Assembly: GCA_019247755.1 (NCBI GenBank)
Contig: JAFBAM010000242.1
Span: 1 to 11,221, forward strand
From: Sphingomonas sp.
GTDB lineage: Bacteria; Pseudomonadota; Alphaproteobacteria; Sphingomonadales; Sphingomonadaceae
Direction of reading: 5' to 3'
Length of the DNA stretch: 11,221 nt
The number at the start of each line of letters is the position of its first letter. Within the stretch, counting starts at the first letter, position 1. Made by a program: the position numbers and the translations under genes. The notes beneath the pieces are model-generated. The model was not told the DNA's origin. It did not search any database and was given only the letters and a program-made list of their open reading frames with translations. Below, in pieces: positions 5,589-11,221 of the stretch.

Positions 5589-7558
5589 GAAGCGAGCGCT
5601 GCGGCGGGTTGGCTGAGCGCCGGCTGGCCGTTCGCCTGGCTCTCCAGCCAGCTCTGGAACATCAGGACGGTCCAGAGCTTCCCTGAATTGAGCTCGCCGC
5701 GAAGTTGGCCGTGCCACGCCTTGCGAATCTCGGCCGGGCGGAAGAACCCCTCCTCGCGCAGCCGCCGCTCGTCGAGCAATGCCTCGGCCCAGTCGCGCAG
5801 CGGGCCGCAAAGCCAGGCATCGAGCGGAACGCCGAAACCCATTTTCGGCCGCTCGATCAGGGCGCGCGGCACATGCCGATACAGCACCTGCCGAAGAAGC
5901 CATTTGGTCGTGCCGCGACGAAGCTTGAGGTCGAGCGGAAGGCGCCATGCGAATTCGACAACTTCGGGGTCGAGCAACGGCACGCGCGTCTCCAACGAAA
6001 CCGCCATCGCCGCGCGATCGACCTTCGCGAGTATATCGTTGGAGAGATAGCCGAGCATGTCCTGCGCCATCATCCGCTCAGCGCCGGCAATGCCGTCGAG
6101 ACCGGGGCTGACCGGCAGAGGTTGCGCGACCGAAGGAGGCGCGCCGACGACCAACGCTGTCGGATCGCGCCACAGGGAGAGCATTTGATCGTACAGCTCA
6201 TCGGCGGAGCTGCTGGTCAGCATCGACGCGCCCTTGTGAAGCTTTTCGCCGAGCCGCTGCATCCGCACTGAGGCCGGCAGCCAGCCCCCGAGACGATTCC
6301 AGGCCGGTGCCGGAACCGCGGTCAGCGCTGTGCTCGCCGCCGCGCGCATCGACTTCGGGACGCGCGCGATCTTCTCCCACAGCCCGGCGGTCAGGCGATA
6401 ACGCTCGTACCCGCCGAATAGCTCGTCCCCGCCGTCCCCGGAGAGCGCGACGGTTACATGCTGCCGCGCCAGCGCCGAGATCAGATGGGTCGGGATTTGG
6501 GACGAGTCCGCGAAGGGTTCGTCGTACATCGTCGGCAGCTTTGGAATGACTTCCATCGCCTGTGCCGGCGAGACGTAAAGCTCGGTATGATCGGTGCCGA
6601 GATGCCGCGCCACAGCCTTCGCATGCGGAGCCTCGTTATAGCCCTCCTCGGCGAACCCGACGGTGAAGGTCTTCACCGGCCGGGGCGACAGCTTCTGCAT
6701 GATCGCGACGACCGTGGAGGAATCGACGCCGCCGGAGAGGAAGGCGCCGAGCGGGACATCGGAGACCATCTGCCTGCCGACCGCGCGGTCGAGGACCGCC
6801 TCCAGTTCGTCGGCTGCTGCTTCGGCTGTCAGCTCAATGGGGTTGGCGATCCCGGCTTGCGCGATCTCGGCGCCCGACCAGTAGGTGTCGGTTACCGGTT
6901 CACAACCCTCGCGCACGGTCAGCATCGTGCCCGGCAGCAGCTTGGCGATACCGCGATAGATCGACAGCGGCTCCGGGACGGCGAGGTAGCGCAGCAGCAG
7001 GCTGAGCGCTTCGCGGTCGACCTCCGGGTCGAACTCAGGATGCTGCAGGAGTGCCTTCAGCTCCGAGCCGAACAGGAACGGGCCACCCGGGCGCTGGCGC
7101 CCATAATAGAGCGGCTTCTCTCCGAGCCGGTCGCGGGCAAGCGTCAGCGCGCGCTCCTGCCTGTCCCATACGGCAATCCCGAACATGCCGATTGCTCGTT
7201 CCAGCGTCGCCTTGATTCCCCAGAAATCGAAGCCCGCCAGCATCACCTCGGTATCGGAGTGCCCGCGCCATTCGGGGCAATGCCCGGCCTGCGCGAGCTC
7301 GCGGCGCAAGTCTTCGTAATTGTAGATCTCGCCATTGTAGGTGAGCACGTAACGCCCGCTTACCGACAGCATCGGCTGGTGGCCGGCGGGCGACAGGTCG
7401 ATGATCGATAAACGCCGGTGGCCGAGCGCAAGCCCTGCCTCGCGGTCGACCCAGATTCCGTCGTCGTCAGGCCCGCGGTGCGCAAGCGCGCGGGTCATTC
7501 GGGTGACCGTCTCGGCGTCCGCGTGAGCTCCGCTCAATATCCCGGCTATGCCGCACAT
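5585..7558 (-). CDS. asnB: Asparagine synthase-type glutamine amidotransferase (AsnB family)
   Basis: This 657-residue enzyme joins an N-terminal class II glutaminase with a C-terminal ATP-dependent synthetase. Cys2 of MCGIAG is the nucleophile; HRRLSIIDLS (47-56), YNGEIYN (74-80) and SDTE (101-104) line the glutamine site. The ATP pyrophosphatase loop SGGVDSS is at 275-281 and SGDGGDELFGGY at 373-384. All are intact. True AsnB makes asparagine from aspartate, ATP and glutamine. Many homologues in polysaccharide clusters are thought to amidate sugar acids instead, and that fits the company of a flippase, acyltransferase and glycosyltransferase here. The ATG at 7556-7558 follows the flippase stop by nine bases with little Shine-Dalgarno, so translation is probably coupled. 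It is last in the operon and converges on surE with a four-base overlap. The family is certain; the acceptor is not. Confidence 0.93.
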   Translation of the reverse strand: MCGIAGILSGAHADAETVTRMTRALAHRGPDDDGIWVDREAGLALGHRRLSIIDLSPAGHQPMLSVSGRYVLTYNGEIYNYEDLRRELAQAGHCPEWRGHSDTEVMLAGFDFWGIKATLERAIGMFGIAVWDRQERALTLARDRLGEKPLYYGRQRPGGPFLFGSELKALLQHPEFDPEVDREALSLLLRYLAVPEPLSIYRGIAKLLPGTMLTVREGCEPVTDTYWSGAEIAQAGIANPIELTAEAAADELEAVLDRAVGRQMVSDVPLGAFLSGGVDSSTVVAIMQKLSPRPVKTFTVGFAEEGYNEAPHAKAVARHLGTDHTELYVSPAQAMEVIPKLPTMYDEPFADSSQIPTHLISALARQHVTVALSGDGGDELFGGYERYRLTAGLWEKIARVPKSMRAAASTALTAVPAPAWNRLGGWLPASVRMQRLGEKLHKGASMLTSSSADELYDQMLSLWRDPTALVVGAPPSVAQPLPVSPGLDGIAGAERMMAQDMLGYLSNDILAKVDRAAMAVSLETRVPLLDPEVVEFAWRLPLDLKLRRGTTKWLLRQVLYRHVPRALIERPKMGFGVPLDAWLCGPLRDWAEALLDERRLREEGFFRPAEIRKAWHGQLRGELNSGKLWTVLMFQSWLESQANGQPALSQPAAALAS

Positions 7559-7567
7559 GGGCGCAGG

Positions 7568-8875
7568 TTACGCCGCCCGCGGCGCCAGCGCCATTGCCGA
7601 TGCGTCGATCCCCATCGCGCGGCGCACATAGACGAGCATCACCAGGTTCCAGCCGATGGTCCCGACGGTCGATGCGATCGCGGCGCCGACGATCGAATAA
7701 GGCGGGATGAGCAAAATGTTGAGGATGACGCTAACAGCAAGCGCTCCCGCAAAAATCGCCAGCGCGTGGCTATGCCGGCCGGTCATCGTCATGAGATAAG
7801 CGACAGCCCCGGTAAATGCGTTCGCCAGGCCTCCGAGAAGCAGGACGAGCAACGCAGGATAAGCCGCGGGGAATTCCGGTCCGAACAGCCTCAGGATCAG
7901 GCCGCCGAGCAAAGCAAGCGGAACGCAGATCAGCAGCGATGCGGCAAATCCGATCCGCGCCGTCGACCGGGCGATACCGCCGAGCGAGCCAAAATCGCCC
8001 TTGTCGTAAGAGGACGCGATCAGCGGGCCGCTCACCGTGGTCATCGCCGCGACCGCGAAGGAGGCGAGCGATGCCACCCGCCACGCCGCCGCGAAAAGCC
8101 CCGCTTCCCTCGCGCTCGCCAGATAGCCGAGCATGACGATATCGACCTGGTTCAGCGCTTCCTGGACGACCGTCGTCGCGAGCAGGACGCCGCCGAGCGA
8201 GAGCCACGCGCGCCGGTCGGAATAATCGGCACCGCTCCCGGAAAGCGGAAGCACGCGCACGGCGTGGAAGCCGCCCAGGATCAGCGCGACGAACGCTCCT
8301 GCCGCCCCGAACAGCACCGCCATGCTGGCGGAAATGCGGACAGCCAGCGCCGCTGCGCCAAGCAGCAGCACGATGATCAGCGCCGGACGCAGCAGCTGCT
8401 CATAGAATTGCGACGCGAAGATTCGCCGTTCCGCGCGGAGCAAGGCACCGACAAGGCCCAGTGCAGCAATCGGGAGAATGGTCACTGCGGTTGCGACGCT
8501 CGCGCCCGACGGAATGCTCGTCAGCCCGAGTCCTGCTACAATGACGACGCCGAGCCCGGCGACCGCGGAAGTGACGAGGACGGACGCCGCGGCAAGCCGG
8601 ACGAAGCCCTTCAGCCGCGAATAATCGCCACGCTCGAGATAGATCGGCGCGAACTTCAGGGCGGCCGTGTCCAGCCCGGCTCGCGACGGCACGACGAGCA
8701 ACAAGGCCCAGGCCATCGCGATCGAATAGGTGCCGTAGCCGTCGGCACCCAGCAGGCGCGAAATGAGGATCGCGACAACGTAACCGAGCCCGACGCCGGC
8801 TACTCGAGTCGCGAGCGCGATCGCACTGCCTCGAACGAGGAACCGGACGACGCCATCGTTCCCGGCAACTCTCAA
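7568..8875 (-). CDS. Oligosaccharide flippase (Wzx/MVF-type polysaccharide exporter)
   Basis: This very hydrophobic protein of about 435 residues has roughly 12 predicted membrane helices and only short polar loops. It resembles Wzx-type flippases of the MOP superfamily, which carry undecaprenyl-linked oligosaccharides across the inner membrane. The N-terminal VRFLVRGSAIALATRVAG and the SRLLGADGYGTYS turn after the first helix are typical. The start is unclear. The TTG at 8873-8875 lies one base after the acyltransferase stop, with AAGAG eight bases before it. A GTG at 8924-8926 would add 17 residues and overlap the acyltransferase by 50 bases. I prefer the TTG because the extra residues come from DNA constrained by the other gene. 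It ends in TAA nine bases before asnB. Wzx, PST or teichuronate-type transport cannot be separated from sequence alone. Confidence 0.88.
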   Translation of the reverse strand: MRVAGNDGVVRFLVRGSAIALATRVAGVGLGYVVAILISRLLGADGYGTYSIAMAWALLLVVPSRAGLDTAALKFAPIYLERGDYSRLKGFVRLAAASVLVTSAVAGLGVVIVAGLGLTSIPSGASVATAVTILPIAALGLVGALLRAERRIFASQFYEQLLRPALIIVLLLGAAALAVRISASMAVLFGAAGAFVALILGGFHAVRVLPLSGSGADYSDRRAWLSLGGVLLATTVVQEALNQVDIVMLGYLASAREAGLFAAAWRVASLASFAVAAMTTVSGPLIASSYDKGDFGSLGGIARSTARIGFAASLLICVPLALLGGLILRLFGPEFPAAYPALLVLLLGGLANAFTGAVAYLMTMTGRHSHALAIFAGALAVSVILNILLIPPYSIVGAAIASTVGTIGWNLVMLVYVRRAMGIDASAMALAPRAA

Positions 8876-8876
8876 G

Positions 8877-9434
8877 TCAGCGGCTCTTGCCGAGTTCGCG
8901 TGCCGGAATGCCGCCGACAACCGCACCCGCGGCCACGTCCTTGTTCACCAGTGCGTGCGCGCCGATCACCGCGTTCGAGCCGATGCGAACGCCCTTCAGG
9001 ATGCTCGCCTTGGTGCCGACCCAAACATTGTCGCCAATGATGACAGGACCCATGGTCAGATCTTCCCGAGACTGCCGGGCGCCGACCGAATGATCATGGT
9101 CGCGAATGGTGGCATAGGCCGCGATCAGGGCGTCGGCTCCGATGCTGATCCGGTCGGTCGCGACGATGATGCTACCCCGGCCGACGAATGCCCGAGGCCC
9201 GATTTCCAGCAGGCCGTAGCTGACCAGGTCGCAGGTGGCCTCGATTCGAGAGCCCTCACCGATGACCATCCGGCCGCCCTTGACCACCCGTAGCGTCGCG
9301 CCGCGGCCCAGCGTCACGTCGCGGCCGACGACCAGGCCTTCGTATATCGCGCGGTACCAGGCCAGCGCACAGGCCGACCGCAGGCGGCCCGCTCCAAAAT
9401 GAATTGCGCGCAGAGATCGTCGGACGATGGACAC
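8877..9434 (-). CDS. Left-handed beta-helix (hexapeptide) acyltransferase
   Basis: The 185-residue protein is a WbbJ/WcaF-like O- or N-acyltransferase, probably transferring an acetyl group from acetyl-CoA to a sugar. Hexapeptide-repeat [LIV]-G-x4 coils run from about 36 to 176 and would fold as a trimeric left-handed beta helix. RDHDHS (111-116) supplies the likely catalytic histidine (113 or 115). GDNVWVG (134-140) and the closing VVGGIPARE (172-180) are typical of the family. The start is a GTG at 9432-9434 with no evident Shine-Dalgarno and no better in-frame start. It is the first gene of the operon that continues with the flippase and asnB. A TTGACG at 9471-9466 is a possible -35; its spacing would put the transcript start almost at the GTG, so translation might be leaderless. 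The substrate is unknown. Confidence 0.87.
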   Translation of the reverse strand: MSIVRRSLRAIHFGAGRLRSACALAWYRAIYEGLVVGRDVTLGRGATLRVVKGGRMVIGEGSRIEATCDLVSYGLLEIGPRAFVGRGSIIVATDRISIGADALIAAYATIRDHDHSVGARQSREDLTMGPVIIGDNVWVGTKASILKGVRIGSNAVIGAHALVNKDVAAGAVVGGIPARELGKSR

Positions 9435-9496
9435 TATCCAGCAGGAACGAGATTGCGGATAGGGTCGTCAAGTCCGGTCTCGCATAAGGTCATTCC
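9435..9496. promoter_or_regulatory. Divergent spacer between acyltransferase operon and methyltransferase
   Basis: Only 62 bases separate the two divergent starts, so both promoters must overlap here or inside the genes. On the minus strand TTGACG (9471-9466) is a good -35 match, but the hexamer 17 bases on (GTTCCT, 9448-9443) is poor. On the plus strand AAGG at 9486-9489 is the methyltransferase Shine-Dalgarno, seven bases before its ATG. No convincing plus-strand promoter is visible. Confidence 0.3.
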
Positions 9497-10381
9497 ATGA
9501 ATCGCAGCGGTGAATGCATCTTGTGTGGAGGAGCACTTGTGGAATCACCGTCACCGGATGGCTATCGCTGGGAAGGCCGCGTGTTCGCCTACCAGGGGTG
9601 CCGTCAGTGCGGCGCCAAGGTCCTCCAGCCGCTGCCCAGCGACGATGATCTGGCCAGGATGTACCGGCACGGCGACTATCATGAGGCTTATTATGAAGAG
9701 ACCGCGATCGGCGATTGGCCGCAATCGCTCGCGCTTGCCCGCCCTGCCGCCCGGCTGCTCGATTTCGGGTGCGGTGACGGCGCCTTCCTCGCCGAAGCCA
9801 GCAGACGCGGTTTCGACGCGGCCGGCGTTGAGCTCGATGCAGCTGCACGCGAGGTCGCGCAGCGGAATAGCGGCTGCCCGGTGCTCTCGCTGGAAGATGT
9901 AGTCGCGGGATCACAGCGGTTCGATGTGATTCACCTCGGCGATGTCCTCGAGCACCTTCCCGCTCCGGCCGACATGCTGCGCCGGCTGGAGCCATTACTG
10001 GAGCCCGACGGCGTCTTCTTTTTCGAGGGACCGCTCGAAGAAAACGCCAGCCTGGTCAGGTTCTGCAACCGCGCCTTCACGCAATTCAAGCGGGCGACCG
10101 GACGGCCCCTATTGGCAGAACTACCGCCTCTTCACCTCAGCCGCACCAGCGCGGCCAGCCAGCGGCAATTCTTCCAGCGGACGATGGGCTACGAGGTTCA
10201 CGCGTTCGAGGTGGGCGAGACCGGCTGGCCTTACCTGGTCACCGGTAACGCGCTCGCGAAGGATACCAAGTCGAGGCTGCGAGGGATCATTGGCCAGGCT
10301 GCCGTCTCGCTTGCGCGCCTCGGAAATCGCGTCGGCGCAACCTTAGGAAATCGCTTCGCGGCCATTACTTCGCCGCGGTAG
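9497..10381 (+). CDS. Class I SAM-dependent methyltransferase with N-terminal zinc ribbon
   Basis: This 294-residue protein begins with a small zinc ribbon (Cys7, Cys10, Cys35, Cys38; CxxC-x24-CxxC) followed by a Rossmann methyltransferase domain. Motif I LLDFGCGDG (87-95) binds S-adenosylmethionine, with acidic Glu112 at the end of the second strand. VIHLGDVLEHL (144-154) and the later EPDGVFFFEGP (169-179) are typical of this superfamily. Zinc-ribbon methyltransferases of this type are common in sugar and glycan clusters, where they methylate nucleotide sugars or glycans. The ATG at 9497 follows AAGG by seven bases. It is divergent from the acyltransferase operon and convergent with the glycosyltransferase; its last 39 bases overlap that gene's 3' end. 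The substrate (sugar, lipid carrier or other) is not readable. Confidence 0.88.
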   Translation: MNRSGECILCGGALVESPSPDGYRWEGRVFAYQGCRQCGAKVLQPLPSDDDLARMYRHGDYHEAYYEETAIGDWPQSLALARPAARLLDFGCGDGAFLAEASRRGFDAAGVELDAAAREVAQRNSGCPVLSLEDVVAGSQRFDVIHLGDVLEHLPAPADMLRRLEPLLEPDGVFFFEGPLEENASLVRFCNRAFTQFKRATGRPLLAELPPLHLSRTSAASQRQFFQRTMGYEVHAFEVGETGWPYLVTGNALAKDTKSRLRGIIGQAAVSLARLGNRVGATLGNRFAAITSPR

Positions 10382-11221
10382 CAGAGCAGCGAGATAGGCA
10401 TCGGCGGCCAGGTCAGGTGAGAAATCCGCGGCGCGCCGGCGCTGCTCTTGCGGATCGCGCCGATTGTTGAACTCGTCCACCATCGCGTCAGTGAGGGCAG
10501 CGACGTCGCCCACCGTCACTAGCCGGCCGAATTCGCCGTTCTTCAGGATTTCGGCTGGCCCGTCCGGACAATCGGTGCTGATGATGCCAAGCCCATGGTG
10601 GAGCGCCTCAACGATGACCAGCGCGAAGCCTTCATAGTCCGACGAGAGAACCAGCACGTCGGCCGATGCATAATATGGCGAAGGGTCCGGCACGTGCCCT
10701 GCCAGCTTGACCCGGTGGTGGAGCCCGAGCTCATCGATGCGGCGTTGGAGCGCAGACTTCAGCGGCCCGTCGCCGACGATGATCAGCTTGGCATCGAGCC
10801 TCTCCGTCACGCGTGCAAACGCATCGATCAGCAGCGCGTGATTCTTCTGGTCTTTCAGGGTTCCAACCGCGAGGAAGCAAGCTTTTGCGGTTCCCCAGGC
10901 GTCCGATAATCCCGTAGTACTCGCAGGCGCCGGCACCGGATTGTAGACGGTCGTGATGGCCTTCTCGGGTATGCCCGAAAGGCGCGCCAGATCACGCGCT
11001 GAGCCCTGTGACACGCAGATGTGCGCATCGGCCCACGGATAGAAGAAACGAGTCGTGAGCTTGAGCAAAGCGAGCCTGAGCCTCTCCCCAGCGAACTGGC
11101 ATGAGAGCGAAATGTGGTCACTGACGACGACGCGGACGGGGACCCGCGAAAGCCGCGCCGCGATGATCCCCGCGACCGTGAGCGGCCACAGCGACACCTG
11201 CAACGCGTCCGGGCGCCGCTC
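10343..11221 (-). CDS. GT-B glycosyltransferase (GT4-like), 5' end beyond the window
   Basis: The frame stays open to the window edge, so only the C-terminal part is present (292 codons to TAA at 10343-10345). The first codons in view read ERRPDALQVSLWPLTVAG, as inside the N-terminal domain of a family 4 glycosyltransferase, so perhaps 70-100 residues are missing. Counting from the Leu codon at 11201-11203, residues 107-230 hold the GT-B nucleotide-sugar domain: AVGTLKDQKN (112-121), VGDGPL (143-148) and the E-x7-E motif in EGFALVIVE (Glu191 and Glu199), which binds the donor. The TTG at 11201-11203 is not the real start. The gene transfers a sugar from a nucleotide donor onto a lipid-linked glycan, at the cytoplasmic face of the inner membrane. 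Donor and acceptor cannot be told. It overlaps the methyltransferase by 39 bases, tail to tail. Confidence 0.9.
   Translation of the reverse strand, partial: ERRPDALQVSLWPLTVAGIIAARLSRVPVRVVVSDHISLSCQFAGERLRLALLKLTTRFFYPWADAHICVSQGSARDLARLSGIPEKAITTVYNPVPAPASTTGLSDAWGTAKACFLAVGTLKDQKNHALLIDAFARVTERLDAKLIIVGDGPLKSALQRRIDELGLHHRVKLAGHVPDPSPYYASADVLVLSSDYEGFALVIVEALHHGLGIISTDCPDGPAEILKNGEFGRLVTVGDVAALTDAMVDEFNNRRDPQEQRRRAADFSPDLAADAYLAALLPRRSNGREAIS

Noticed and set aside
6458..7411. 317-codon plus-strand open frame antisense to asnB
   Set aside because: It is a shadow of asnB, which has intact catalytic motifs in the same span; the composition is Arg/Gly-rich and unlike a real protein.
7418..9040. 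540-codon plus-strand open frame antisense to the flippase and asnB
   Set aside because: Its translation is packed with Arg, Asp, Glu and Gln with no hydrophobic core, as expected from the reverse of GC-rich coding DNA. The minus strand has clear, motif-bearing genes over the whole span.
11201..11203. TTG as the start of the glycosyltransferase
   Set aside because: The open frame continues in family-like sequence to the window edge, and the N-terminal domain would be mostly missing, so the gene is simply cut by the edge.

Overview
The window is a high-GC stretch from an alphaproteobacterium, most likely a sphingomonad (Sphingomonadales). The evidence is the character of the SurE and MsbA-related ABC transporter proteins, a DksA whose zinc finger has lost three of four cysteines, and the codon bias. 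It is ordinary chromosome at its left and centre and runs into a surface-polysaccharide gene cluster on the right. No tRNA, rRNA, insertion sequence, phage or CRISPR was seen.

Left part (1-3650). An unrecognised 308-residue protein (minus) is divergent from an MsbA-related half-size ABC exporter (plus). A perfect 16-bp palindrome lies in the spacer between them. The exporter converges on a small lysine/alanine/serine-rich histone-H1-like protein (minus), and their stop codons overlap.

Centre (3650-5588). This stretch holds a small minus-strand unit: a near-perfect Shine-Dalgarno, a 16-codon ORF and a hairpin terminator whose G-U pairs exist only in minus-strand RNA. Next come dksA (minus), with its own strong terminator carrying a UUCG loop, a 292-bp divergent spacer rich in RNA hairpins, and surE (plus).

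Right part (5585-11221). A compact minus-strand operon encodes a hexapeptide acyltransferase, a polysaccharide flippase and an AsnB-type glutamine amidotransferase. A zinc-ribbon SAM methyltransferase is divergent from it (plus) and overlaps, tail to tail, a GT-B glycosyltransferase (minus) that runs off the window edge. The enzymes fit the making and decoration (acylation, methylation, amidation) and export of a lipid-linked surface or extracellular glycan. The glycan itself cannot be read from the sequence.

All three convergent gene pairs overlap at their 3' ends (4, 4 and 39 bp), leaving no room for conventional terminators between them. The least explained material is the small minus-strand unit at 3741-3900, the unknown protein at 194-1120 and the structured leader of dksA.
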